64,000 nt of DNA from Litoreibacter meonggei (GTDB lineage: Bacteria > Pseudomonadota > Alphaproteobacteria > Rhodobacterales > Rhodobacteraceae). Made by a program: the position numbers and the translations under genes. This document shows positions 38,262-46,958 of this stretch, piece after piece. Position 1 is the stretch's first letter, and the number at the start of each line of letters is the position of its first letter. The stretch lies in contig NZ_RCCE01000004.1 of the NCBI RefSeq assembly GCF_003663885.1, positions 186,001-250,000 of the forward strand, in the 5' to 3' direction. Under the pieces are notes generated by a model, which was not told the DNA's origin, ran no database searches, and saw only the letters and a program-made list of their open reading frames with translations.

Positions 38262-41015
38262 TTAGTTTTCGTCAGCTGGGGCTTCGCCACCCTCATCTGC
38301 GACGTCTTCCTCGCTCTGATCGGCGATCCAGGCCACCGAAACGACTTCCTCGCCTTTGCCGGTATCAAACACCTTCACACCGCCAGCAGAGCGGGAGCGG
38401 AACGAGATTCCATCAACAGGACAGCGGATCGACTGGCCTTTCGAGGTAGCCAACATGATCTGGTCGCCCATCTCAACAGGGAAGGAGGCGATGATTTCCC
38501 CGCCGCGCATGGCTTTGTCCATTGCGGTAACGCCCATGCCGCCGCGACCACGCACAGGGTAGTCGTGGCTGGAACTGAGCTTACCTGCGCCGCCCTTGGT
38601 GATGGTCAGGATCAGATCCTCATAGGCGGACATTTCGGCGTAGCGTTCTTGTGTGATGTCGCCTGCCGGCGCTTCTTCATCCTCCACTTCAGCATCATCG
38701 GACAAGCCCATGATTGCACGGCGCATTTTCAGATATGCAGTGCGCTCTGATGGGTCAGCTTCGAAGTGACGAATGACCGACATGGAGACGACGCGTTGAT
38801 CGTCTTTCAAGCGGATGCCGCGCACACCAGTCGAGTTGCGCGACGAGAAGACCCGCACGTCGGTCGATGGGAATCGGATAGCGCGGCCCGCGTTGGTGAT
38901 TAGCATGACGTCGTCGTTCTCGTCACATATGCGGGCATTCACCAATTCGACACCCTCGGGCAGTTTCATCGCAATTTTGCCATTGCGCATGACGTTCGTG
39001 AAGTCCGACAGTGCGTTGCGGCGCACATCACCTGCGGTGGTGGCGAAAACGATCTGCAAGTCGCCCCAGTCTTCTTCGTTACGGTCCACCGGCATGATTG
39101 CCGCGATAGACACACCGGTCGGGATGGGCAGGATGTTGACGATTGCTTTACCCTTGGCGGTGCGGCCTCCTTGCGGCAGGCGCCATGTTTTGAGCTTGTA
39201 GGCCATGCCGTCGGTGGTGAAGAACAACAGCTGCGTGTGGGTGTTCGCCACGAACAATTGTGTGACCACGTCATCGTCCTTGGTGGACATGCCCGACAGA
39301 CCCTTGCCGCCACGGCGTTGCGCACGGAATTCGGCCAGTGGGGTCCGTTTGATCCAACCTGTTTGGGTGATCGTCACAACCACGTCTTCTTTTTCTATCA
39401 GGTCTTCGTCTTCCATATCGCCGGACCAGTCCACGATCTCCGTGCGGCGGGGGACGGCGAATTGCTCTTTGACCTCTTTCAGCTCGTTGCTGATGATCTC
39501 CATAATCCGCTCGCGCGAGCGCAGGATGGCGAGGTATTCGGTGATCTTCTTGGCAAGGTCTTCCAGCTCGTCGGTGACTTCCTTGACGCCGATCTGGGTG
39601 AGCCTTTGCAAGCGCAGTTCCAGAATGGCGCGGGCCTGAGTTTCGGATAGGTGGTAGGTGCCGTCCTCGTTGACCGTATGGGTCGGGTCGTCGATCAGCT
39701 TGATATACTGCGCGATGTCAGCGGCAGGCCAAGCACGGGTCATCAGGCGGCTACGGGCCTCGGCCGCGTCGCTGGAAGACCGGATGGTCGCAACAATCTC
39801 GTCGATATTGGTCACCGCGACTGCCAGACCACACAGGATATGACTGCGTTCGCGGGCTTTGCGCAGCTCGAACGCGGTGCGGCGGGCAACGACTTCTTCA
39901 CGGAAGGCCACGAAATTCGTCAGGAAGGTGCGTAGGGTCAACTGCTCCGGCTTGCCACCATTCAGCGCCAGCATGTTGCAGGCAAAGCTAGTTTGCATCG
40001 GGGTGAACCGGAACAACTGGTTCAGCACGACCTCTGCGGTTGCGTCGCGCTTCAACTCCACCACGACGCGCACACCGACGCGGTCGGATTCGTCCTGCAC
40101 GTGGCTGATGCCCTCGATTTTCTTGTCACGGGCGGTTTCCGCAATCCGCTCGATCATCGTCGCTTTGTTCACCTGATACGGGATCTCGGTGATGATGATG
40201 GCGAAGCGGTCTTTGCGGATTTCTTCAACATGGGTTTTGGAGCGCACGATGACGGAGCCGCGACCCTCGGTATATGCTTTGATGGCGCCCGAGCGGCCCA
40301 GAATGATGCCACCGGTCGGGAAGTCGGGGGCAGGGACGTATTCCATCAACTGATGCACGTCCAAATCAGGAGATTCGATCAGTGCAAGCGTCGCGTCGAT
40401 GACCTCGCCCAAATTGTGCGGCGGAATGTTGGTGGCCATGCCCACCGCGATACCACCCGCGCCGTTTACCAGCATGTTTGGGAAGCGGGCAGGGAGAACG
40501 GTCGGCTCACGGTCCTTGCCGTCGTAGTTGTCTTGGAAATCTACAGTGTCTTTTTCAATATCAGCCAGCAGGGAGCCGGCTGGCTTGTCCATGCGCACCT
40601 CGGTGTAACGCATCGCGGCGGGATTATCGCCGTCCATCGAGCCGAAGTTACCCTGACCGTCCAAAAGCGGCAGCGACATAGAGAAATCTTGCGCCATGCG
40701 CACCAGTGCGTCGTAGATCGCAGAGTCGCCGTGCGGGTGGTATTTACCCATGACGTCGCCAACCGGGCGGGCGGATTTCTTGTAGGACTTGTCATGCGTG
40801 TTCCCGGTTTCGTGCATCGCATACAGAATGCGGCGGTGAACCGGCTTAAGGCCGTCTCGCAGGTCGGGAATCGCACGCGAAATAATCACACTCATCGCGT
40901 ATTCGAGGAAGGAGGTCTTCATCTCGTCGGCGATGTTGATTTGCGGTCCGTCATGATGCATGCGGAACGGGGTGTTTTCTTCTTCGTTTTCAGGGGTTTC
41001 CGGCGTGTCGTTCAC
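38262..41015 (-). CDS. gyrA: DNA gyrase subunit A
   Basis: About 917 residues. The catalytic Tyr lies in the conserved [10 protein letters not shown] block, and [14 protein letters not shown] is the quinolone-determining region with Ser and Asp at the usual positions, so no resistance substitution is visible. The C-terminal beta-pinwheel (from about 515) has the GyrA box [11 protein letters not shown], and the tail is acidic. The N-terminus [22 protein letters not shown] has no nearby ATG; GTG at 41015 is preferred (GAGATCGGA upstream), TTG at 41048 is the alternative. Transcribed alone. Confidence 0.97.
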   Translation of the reverse strand: MNDTPETPENEEENTPFRMHHDGPQINIADEMKTSFLEYAMSVIISRAIPDLRDGLKPVHRRILYAMHETGNTHDKSYKKSARPVGDVMGKYHPHGDSAIYDALVRMAQDFSMSLPLLDGQGNFGSMDGDNPAAMRYTEVRMDKPAGSLLADIEKDTVDFQDNYDGKDREPTVLPARFPNMLVNGAGGIAVGMATNIPPHNLGEVIDATLALIESPDLDVHQLMEYVPAPDFPTGGIILGRSGAIKAYTEGRGSVIVRSKTHVEEIRKDRFAIIITEIPYQVNKATMIERIAETARDKKIEGISHVQDESDRVGVRVVVELKRDATAEVVLNQLFRFTPMQTSFACNMLALNGGKPEQLTLRTFLTNFVAFREEVVARRTAFELRKARERSHILCGLAVAVTNIDEIVATIRSSSDAAEARSRLMTRAWPAADIAQYIKLIDDPTHTVNEDGTYHLSETQARAILELRLQRLTQIGVKEVTDELEDLAKKITEYLAILRSRERIMEIISNELKEVKEQFAVPRRTEIVDWSGDMEDEDLIEKEDVVVTITQTGWIKRTPLAEFRAQRRGGKGLSGMSTKDDDVVTQLFVANTHTQLLFFTTDGMAYKLKTWRLPQGGRTAKGKAIVNILPIPTGVSIAAIMPVDRNEEDWGDLQIVFATTAGDVRRNALSDFTNVMRNGKIAMKLPEGVELVNARICDENDDVMLITNAGRAIRFPSTDVRVFSSRNSTGVRGIRLKDDQRVVSMSVIRHFEADPSERTAYLKMRRAIMGLSDDAEVEDEEAPAGDITQERYAEMSAYEDLILTITKGGAGKLSSSHDYPVRGRGGMGVTAMDKAMRGGEIIASFPVEMGDQIMLATSKGQSIRCPVDGISFRSRSAGGVKVFDTGKGEEVVSVAWIADQSEEDVADEGGEAPADEN

Positions 41016-41159
41016 GTTGGGTCCGATCTCGAGTTGGAAGCGCCTCAAGGCGTCTATATCTAGTTGGCGACACTATAGACTAACCTAGGTTTAGGGTGCA
41101 ATGGGTGCTTCGAGATTGAGCGACCAGCCCCTACTGCGGGTGAAATGGCCGGTTGATTT

Positions 41160-41624
41160 TTAGGCGAAACGGCGGGCTGCCACGACCCATAGGCCAGCAA
41201 GGAAGAACGAGATAATGGCATTCCATCCAGCCATGGAAATACCTGCCAGCGCCCAGGCAATATCGTCACAACGCACCAGTGGTGCGCTCATAATCTGCTC
41301 TAGCAGTTGTTCTGGCGTCAGGTTGGAAATGTCGCCCGAAGTGCAACTTGTGGGCCCTTCCCACCATTTCTGCTCAACCCCTGCATGGTAAACACCAATT
41401 GCACCAGACGTCGCGACGGTGATCCCGCCAAGCAGGGCCAAGATGCGGCTGGGGATGACCAGAAAGGCAATGCCAATTACAAATGCAAAGGCGTGCGGCC
41501 AGCGTTGCCACAAGCACATCTCGCATGGTGGATAGCCTATTATTTGAAACATAAATGCGCCCACCAAAAGCAGCGCAGAGCCGCCGGCAGCGGTGGTTAC
41601 GATTTGGGCGCGAGTCATACTCAT
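41160..41624 (-). CDS. dsbB: Disulfide bond formation protein DsbB
   Basis: 154-residue, four-helix membrane protein that reoxidises DsbA and passes electrons to quinone. The first cysteine pair is YPPCEMCLWQRWPH (near residue 34) with the quinone-contacting Arg, and the second is TSC...VRCDD (near 103 and 129). No DsbA gene is nearby. The start ATG 41624 overlaps the stop of the YqaA-like gene (ATGA); ATG 41618 is possible. Confidence 0.9.
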   Translation of the reverse strand: MSMTRAQIVTTAAGGSALLLVGAFMFQIIGYPPCEMCLWQRWPHAFAFVIGIAFLVIPSRILALLGGITVATSGAIGVYHAGVEQKWWEGPTSCTSGDISNLTPEQLLEQIMSAPLVRCDDIAWALAGISMAGWNAIISFFLAGLWVVAARRFA

Positions 41625-42196
41625 AGGAACCTCACCAAAGCAAAGCCGCCCAAAAGGACAGCGACAAAGATTGTTAAGACAAGACCAAGACGCTTCTCGA
41701 TGAAGTGGCGGATCGGGTCGCCGAATTTCCACAGCAAGGCTGCGACGATGAAGAACCGCGCGCCACGGGCAATGATGGATGTCACGATGAACGTGCCCAA
41801 AGGCATCCCCGTCCAGCCTGACATGATCGTGATGACCTTATAGGGAAACGGCGTCAGTCCTGCGACCAGCACCGGCCAGAACCCCATGTCGTTGAAGCGC
41901 GTGTTGAATTCCAGCGCCGCATCACCTTTACCGAGTATCTCAAGAATTGGGCGACCAATCTGCTCGAAGGCCAGTGCTCCGATTGCGTAACCCAAAAGCC
42001 CACCGATTACGGATGCCGCCATTGCAATCCCGGCGATGAAGAACGCCTTGTTCGGGCGGGCGATAATCATGGGGATCATCAACAAATCGGGTGGAATTGG
42101 AAAAAAGGAGCTTTCCGCGAATGCCACCACAACCAGCGCCCACATAGCATAAGGATGGTCCGCAAGGGACAGTGTCCAGTGATAGAGACGCTTCAT
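41621..42196 (-). CDS. YqaA-family membrane protein (VTT/SNARE-associated domain)
   Basis: 191-residue membrane protein of the DedA/YqaA type. FAESSFFPIPPDLLMIPMIIARP near residue 30 is the re-entrant-loop signature with the conserved Glu, and GLTPFPYKVITIMSGWTGMPLGTFIVTSIIARGARFF is the second. DedA relatives act as lipid carriers (undecaprenyl phosphate flippases and others); the specific role of YqaA is not settled. Overlaps dsbB, so both are in one operon. Confidence 0.88.
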   Translation of the reverse strand: MKRLYHWTLSLADHPYAMWALVVVAFAESSFFPIPPDLLMIPMIIARPNKAFFIAGIAMAASVIGGLLGYAIGALAFEQIGRPILEILGKGDAALEFNTRFNDMGFWPVLVAGLTPFPYKVITIMSGWTGMPLGTFIVTSIIARGARFFIVAALLWKFGDPIRHFIEKRLGLVLTIFVAVLLGGFALVRFL

Positions 42197-42314
42197 TATA
42201 TGTCCTGCTTCGCCCTGTTCGCGCTTGCTTATTTATGCCAGCTGCCAAAGGGTAGTTTGCCTTAACCGCACCATGGCCTTAGAAAGGCGTTAAGTCCAGA
42301 TAAGGAGCGCGAAA

Positions 42315-43175
42315 ATGCGTTGGAAAGGTCGGCGGAGTAGCCGCAACATTGAAGACCGCCGGATGCAAACCGGAAGGGTCCGCGGTGGTAAGGCGGGAAG
42401 TATTGGTGGCGTTGGCCTTATCGCAGTCCTTGTGATCGGTTATTTTCTTGGCGTTGACGTGACGCCTTTGCTGCAAAGCACGGGAGGTGGCCAAACCATC
42501 TCGACCGGTGGAGAAATTACCGAAGCTGATAAGCAAGCGGGTGAGTTTGTCTCCGTGGTGTTGGCCGATACAGAAGAAGTCTGGGCCGAGATATTCAAGG
42601 AGCAAGTCGGTCGTGCCTATAAGCCTGCAACGCTTGTCTTGTTCAAAGGTGGAACGCAAAGTCCGTGTGGTGGCGCATCTGGCGCGTCTGGGCCGTTTTA
42701 TTGCCCAGCGGACAAAAAGGCCTATCTGGACACCGAGTTTTTTACCACACTGTCGCGCCGTATGGGCGCATCTGGCGATTTCGCCGCCGCATATGTCGTG
42801 GCGCATGAGATCGCGCACCACGTTCAAAACGAACTTGGTATCCTCGGACAGGCCAACAAAATTCGCCAACAAGTGAGCCAAGCCGAAAGCAACGCCATTT
42901 CCGTTCGGGTCGAATTGCAAGCGGACTGCTTGTCGGGTGTATGGGCGCGCTATGCTCAAGCGCGGTTCAATTCGTTGGAAAACGGTGATTTGAAAGAGGC
43001 TATCAACGCGGCCAAGCAAATCGGTGACGACACCTTGCAGCGAAATGCAGGTCGTAGACCGAACCCGCATAGCTTCACGCATGGCAGTTCCGAGCAGCGC
43101 CAGCGTTGGTTCGCGACCGGCTACGAAAAGGCTACCGTTCAAAGCTGCGATACGTTCAGCACAGACCGCCTTTAA
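42315..43175 (+). CDS. Neutral zinc metallopeptidase, YpfJ family
   Basis: 286-residue membrane-anchored peptidase. One helix (about residues 30-48) precedes the catalytic domain; the zinc motif HEIAHHVQ lies near residue 165, with the third ligand Glu probably in ELQADCLSGVWARYA near 201, and the fold's SCQP-like CPADKKAYLDTEFF upstream. The family is annotated as putative neutral zinc metallopeptidase and its substrates are unknown. Single gene; a TRAP permease pair follows 44 bases later. Confidence 0.9.
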   Translation: MRWKGRRSSRNIEDRRMQTGRVRGGKAGSIGGVGLIAVLVIGYFLGVDVTPLLQSTGGGQTISTGGEITEADKQAGEFVSVVLADTEEVWAEIFKEQVGRAYKPATLVLFKGGTQSPCGGASGASGPFYCPADKKAYLDTEFFTTLSRRMGASGDFAAAYVVAHEIAHHVQNELGILGQANKIRQQVSQAESNAISVRVELQADCLSGVWARYAQARFNSLENGDLKEAINAAKQIGDDTLQRNAGRRPNPHSFTHGSSEQRQRWFATGYEKATVQSCDTFSTDRL

Positions 43176-43219
43176 CGTCAGATGCCATTGCGCAAGACGT
43201 GTGGATTTGAGGGGAGCGC

Positions 43220-43804
43220 ATGGCACTAGCCGCGAATTTGGAGGCCCGCACTGGGCGGGTGCTGGACGCACTTTGCCGCCTGCTGGCGTTGAGCGGCGGG
43301 CTGGTATTGGTAACAGCCGCGATAGTGACAGTTGTCTCGATCATCGGACGTTCCTTGTTGTTTGCGGGGCTTGGCCCCGTAAGGGGCGATTTTGAGTTGG
43401 TGGAAATCAGCTGCGCCATCGCGATTTTCGCCTTCCTGCCATGGTGCCAGTTTAATCGTGGGCATGTGACGGTCGATGTGTTCGTCGACCGGATGCCTGC
43501 GCGCGCAAAGGCAGTGTTCGGGCTGATTGGCGACGTCGCAATAACTATAGTCTCCGGCCTGATCTTGTGGCGACTGTATCTAGGGTTCGGAGAAAAATTT
43601 CCCTACGGTATCGACCGGGTTCGCGATGTCTTGGGGATGGGGTCCAGGCCGTATTATCCTGAAACGACCTATGAGCTGGAGCTGCCGGTCTGGATTCCCT
43701 TCGGGTTATCAACGATTGGGGCTGCGCTGTTTTTCGTCGTGAGCCTGTACACCGTGTGGCGCGCCCTGAATTGGGTTCTCACAGGCAGGGAAGCCGCAAT
43801 ATGA
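43220..43804 (+). CDS. TRAP transporter small permease, DctQ subunit
   Basis: 194-residue membrane protein with four predicted helices. RGDFELVEISCAIAIFAFLPWCQFNRGHVTVDVFVDRMPAR is the conserved central block of DctQ proteins. It is different from the DctQ at 15166-15675 in sequence. The next gene, dctM, overlaps its end by the ATGA tetranucleotide. Confidence 0.9.
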   Translation: MALAANLEARTGRVLDALCRLLALSGGLVLVTAAIVTVVSIIGRSLLFAGLGPVRGDFELVEISCAIAIFAFLPWCQFNRGHVTVDVFVDRMPARAKAVFGLIGDVAITIVSGLILWRLYLGFGEKFPYGIDRVRDVLGMGSRPYYPETTYELELPVWIPFGLSTIGAALFFVVSLYTVWRALNWVLTGREAAI

Positions 43805-45153
43805 GTGGTTTGGAGCTGGCGCTGTCAGGCTTCGGGGTGATGCTCGTTGGGATATTCCTGCGCATTCCCATTGGGGCCGCGATGTTCGCGGCAGGATTTC
43901 TCGGGACATGGGCGGTGTTGGGGCGTCCCTCCGCCACGTTGAGCCAGATGAAAACGCTAACCTATGACACCTTCTCCAGTTATTCCCTGACCATCGTTCC
44001 TCTGTTCTTGCTGATGGGGCAGTTTGCCACCAAATCCGGCATGAGTGCGGCCTTGTTCAGCGCGGCATCTGATTGGCTTGGGCACCGTAAGGGCGGGGTG
44101 GCAATGGCCGCCGTCGGGGCTTGCGCAGGGTTCGGGGCCGTTTGCGGATCGTCCTTGGCCACCGCAAGCACGATGGGGCAGGTGGCCTTGCCGGAGATGC
44201 GCAAACGCGGCTATTCCGACGCGCTCAGCACCGGTGTGTTGGCGGCGGGTGGCACGTTAGGCATCTTGATCCCGCCTTCAATTATCTTGGTAATCTACGC
44301 AATCCTGACCGAGCAGAACATTGTGAAGATGTTCATCGGCGCGTTGATTCCCGGTCTCTTGGCGGCGCTCGGCTATATGCTGACCGTGGCAATATATGTG
44401 CGGGTGAAGCCGGGTTCCGGCCCCGTGGCGGAGCGTAAGCCCATCAAGGCTCGCTTCCGCACTTTACTGCGGATCTGGCCCGTTGTGATGATCTTTGTGC
44501 TGGTCATGGGCGGGATTGCCGCGGATTGGAACTGGTTCAAGCCCGGTGTTCAGGCCCTGTTTACGCCAACCGAAGGGGCTGCTGTCGGCGCAATCGCGAC
44601 GGGGCTTTATGGTGTTGCCACCCGCAGCCTTGATTGGGCGGGGTTTAAGGCCTCTATTTTTGAGGCCGCGCAATCTTCCGCCATGATCTTCTTCATCATT
44701 TTCGGCGCGCAGGTGTTCAACTCGTTCCTGGCTTTCACGCAGGCGCCTCAGGCGATGGCCGAATGGGTGTCGGTACAGGGTTTCGCGCCAATGACTGTGC
44801 TGATCGCGATGCTGCTATGCTACCTGATTTTCGGCTGTGTCATGGACAGCTTGTCGATGATCCTGCTCACAATCCCGATCTTCTTCCCGATTATCGAGTC
44901 TTTGGATTTCGGAATGGGGGCCGAGCAGACTGCGATCTGGTTTGGCATCCTTGCTCTGATTGTGGTTGAGGTGGGTTTGATCACGCCGCCTGTGGGCATG
45001 AACCTGTTCATCATCAATCAGGTGGGCAAGGATATTCCGATCACCCAAACGTATCGCGGCGTCCTGCCGTTCGTCGCGTCCGACTTGGTGCGGGTAGTTA
45101 TCCTGGTGATGTTCCCTGCGCTATCGCTGTGGCTGGTCGGCGTGATGTATTAG
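43801..45153 (+). CDS. TRAP transporter large permease, DctM subunit
   Basis: 450-residue membrane protein with the 12-helix DctM layout: CAGFGAVCGSSLATASTMGQVALPEMRKRGYSDALSTGVLAAGGTLGILIPPS covers the conserved binding region, and TPPVGMNLFIINQVGKDIP lies near the end. No binding-protein gene is in the vicinity, so the third subunit must be encoded elsewhere. The stop shares bases TTAG at 45150-45153 with the convergent peroxidase gene. Confidence 0.93.
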   Translation: MSGLELALSGFGVMLVGIFLRIPIGAAMFAAGFLGTWAVLGRPSATLSQMKTLTYDTFSSYSLTIVPLFLLMGQFATKSGMSAALFSAASDWLGHRKGGVAMAAVGACAGFGAVCGSSLATASTMGQVALPEMRKRGYSDALSTGVLAAGGTLGILIPPSIILVIYAILTEQNIVKMFIGALIPGLLAALGYMLTVAIYVRVKPGSGPVAERKPIKARFRTLLRIWPVVMIFVLVMGGIAADWNWFKPGVQALFTPTEGAAVGAIATGLYGVATRSLDWAGFKASIFEAAQSSAMIFFIIFGAQVFNSFLAFTQAPQAMAEWVSVQGFAPMTVLIAMLLCYLIFGCVMDSLSMILLTIPIFFPIIESLDFGMGAEQTAIWFGILALIVVEVGLITPPVGMNLFIINQVGKDIPITQTYRGVLPFVASDLVRVVILVMFPALSLWLVGVMY

Positions 45154-45668
45154 GGGCTGGCGAGGATCGCATCAATCTCGCTGCGGATCGCGCGACCCAT
45201 AGGTTTCGCCCCGGCCCCGAATGTCGCCACGACTTTACCAGAGCCATCCAAAAGCACCTTGTTGAAGTTCCAGCGCGGAACGAAGCCAATTTGGGCCTTC
45301 ACGTCTCTGTAGAATGGATGTGCTTTCGCGCCCCGCACATGGGTGACGTGGGTCATCGGCAGGTCGAGCGCGAAATTCACCGCGCAGAACTCTTTTACCT
45401 GCTCGTTACTTCCTAACTCTTGTTTGAAGTCATCAGACGGCACCGTAAGGACGATCAGGCCCATATTTTTGTAAGTATCATAGAGCGCCTGAAGTTCGTC
45501 ATATTGCTTGGTGAACGCGCACAGGGACGCCGTATTGGCCACCAGCACAGGGCGACCTTTCCAGTCATCAAGATCAATCTGGCCGCCGTCGATATTCGGG
45601 AAGGTGAAGGCAAAGACGGCCGTAGTCTGCAATAAAAAGGCCGCCGTGAGATTGAGTAGGCTGCGCAT
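45150..45668 (-). CDS. Glutathione peroxidase-like protein, exported
   Basis: 172-residue thiol peroxidase with an N-terminal signal sequence (ending VFA), so periplasmic. NTASLCAFTKQYDELQALY carries the peroxidatic Cys near residue 50, ordinary Cys rather than selenocysteine, and WNFNKVLLD has the catalytic Trp and Asn. ITVP-like LTVPSDDF and the overall layout match the family. Which thiol reduces it (thioredoxin or glutathione) cannot be told. Convergent and overlapping with dctM. Confidence 0.88.
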   Translation of the reverse strand: MRSLLNLTAAFLLQTTAVFAFTFPNIDGGQIDLDDWKGRPVLVANTASLCAFTKQYDELQALYDTYKNMGLIVLTVPSDDFKQELGSNEQVKEFCAVNFALDLPMTHVTHVRGAKAHPFYRDVKAQIGFVPRWNFNKVLLDGSGKVVATFGAGAKPMGRAIRSEIDAILASP

Positions 45669-45827
45669 GTCGTGGTCTCCTCTTTCTACTGTTTATCTAG
45701 ACCGCAAATGAGAAGTTTCAAAAACTACCGTGATTATGCGTTCGACGAATTGACGCGCCCGATCGCTTTAGCTACACCGCACTCACCTCTGATGACGGCT
45801 ACCTCGTCATCCAAAAGAGACAAAGGG

Positions 45828-45911
45828 GCCCGAGTGGTGGAATGGTAGACACGACAGATTCAAAATCTGTTGCCGCGAGGCGTGTCGGTTCGAGTCCGAC
45901 CTCGGGTACCA
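45828..45911 (+). tRNA. tRNA-Leu (anticodon CAA)
   Basis: 84 bases including the encoded CCA. The acceptor arm is GCCCGAG/CTCGGGT; the anticodon loop TTCAAAA gives CAA (45861-45863), reading UUG. A long variable arm (about 12 bases) marks it as class II, as leucine tRNAs are, and the T arm carries GGTTCGAGTCC. An AT-richer gene-poor stretch follows. Confidence 0.95.
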
Positions 45912-46805
45912 ACCCTACTTTATATGCGGGATGACATATCCTTGTTTTGGGTTACCCACCGATGGTCTGGTGGCTGAAGAAGCTTTGCCCGACGTACTAC
46001 CGGTGCACTCAATAAGGCAAAATCTACGGCACTTTCGACTATTGGCGACAATATTGCGGATTCTGCGCGATTGTTTCTGGATTTCTAGGAGATGTGTCGC
46101 AGGCTGGCTGGGTGACTTTGCTAAATTTTCGACGAATCCGAATCGAAAAATTGGGATTATCGAACTTTTTACGAACAATCATTGGCGATCTCGCCTGATT
46201 GTCTCACAGTTTCATGCGGGGAAAAGATAGACGAAGGTAACCACCTAAGAGGCAAAAGGTAGGGAATGCCTTACCTTTTCTCTACTCTCCGACGCGTTTG
46301 TCTGTGAGTCCGAGTTCGAGAGAGAGACATATTTATAAGCTATTGAATGTAGTTGATAATAGTAAAGGGTTGCAAAATTTTTTGACGCACCATTCGCCTA
46401 CTTTATTCACTCGTCAATCAAACCGAATTGCGTCCACGTTTGTGACGAAACAATCATTCCTGGACCTGCATCCTACTGGAAAAACGACATTTTCAAGGCC
46501 GATCTGACACATTCTTCTTTTTGATCAGCTGTCGAAAAGGTATCACAAATCTACGCCCAACTGGGGGGTGAAGACATAGGCCACGGGGGCGGCCGCACGA
46601 TAACGCATCTCTGCCGGATGCGAGGGTGTTCGTGTGATCGCTTACATGGTTCGTTGATTAAAACGGGCGTAAACCGTCACTGACATTGGGCACAAAACGC
46701 CCAGCTTTTCCCCTTGCTTTGGCACCGCGTCGGCGTGTGACCGCTATTATGGTGTCTTCGCTTAAACGCGGGTGAGATTTGAATGCACGAAGCCGAGGGA
46801 ACTTC
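45912..46805. other. Gene-poor region between tRNA-Leu and the RTX locus
   Basis: About 890 bases lower in GC than the flanks. Short open frames exist (45931-46230 and 46298-46507) but neither has a ribosome site, codon bias or recognisable protein, so none is called. Contains the symmetric hairpin at 46254-46279. The nearness of a tRNA makes an old insertion plausible, but no repeated tRNA end or integrase is seen. Confidence 0.6.
46254..46279. terminator. Symmetric hairpin with A and T tracts
   Basis: AAAAGGTAGGG pairs with CCTTACCTTTT (11 pairs, one G-T) around AATG. The A tract and T tract make it a terminator in either direction. Confidence 0.5.
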
Positions 46806-46949
46806 ATGGCCGAAACGATTTTTCTGATGGGTGTTCTAACGGCGTCATACGCCGCCTATTCCATTGGGAAGAGTTTTCGAGTGTGCGCTAACGAGTTTGT
46901 CGATTTTCACTACACCGGTCCCATTCCGACCGATGTGGTGAGTCCATAG
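46806..46949 (+). CDS. 47-residue ORF upstream of the giant RTX gene
   Basis: Begins MAETIFLMGVLTASYAAYSIG, a hydrophobic first half, then FRVCANEFVDFHYTG and a short hydrophilic end. GAGGGAA lies a few bases before the ATG, and the stop is nine bases before the giant gene's ATG. Probably co-expressed, perhaps a small membrane protein or a translated leader. No family recognised; short length keeps this uncertain. Confidence 0.5.
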   Translation: MAETIFLMGVLTASYAAYSIGKSFRVCANEFVDFHYTGPIPTDVVSP

Positions 46950-46958
46950 GAGACTATA

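Noticed and set aside
45931-46230. 99-codon ORF after tRNA-Leu.
   Set aside because: No ribosome site, no codon bias, and mixed composition not like a folded protein.
45828-46320. tRNA-Leu end as an attachment site with a direct repeat near 46305 (GAGTCCGA).
   Set aside because: Only 8 bases are shared and no integrase or island boundary is visible.
46298-46507. 69-codon ORF in the same gap.
   Set aside because: Same reasons; starts at TTG-like context and is rich in Ser/Thr without structure.
46719-46750. Sigma-54-like TGGCAC near 46720 or a TTGGCA/TATTAT promoter for the giant gene.
   Set aside because: The -12 element lacks TT and the -35/-10 spacing is 20, so neither is convincing.
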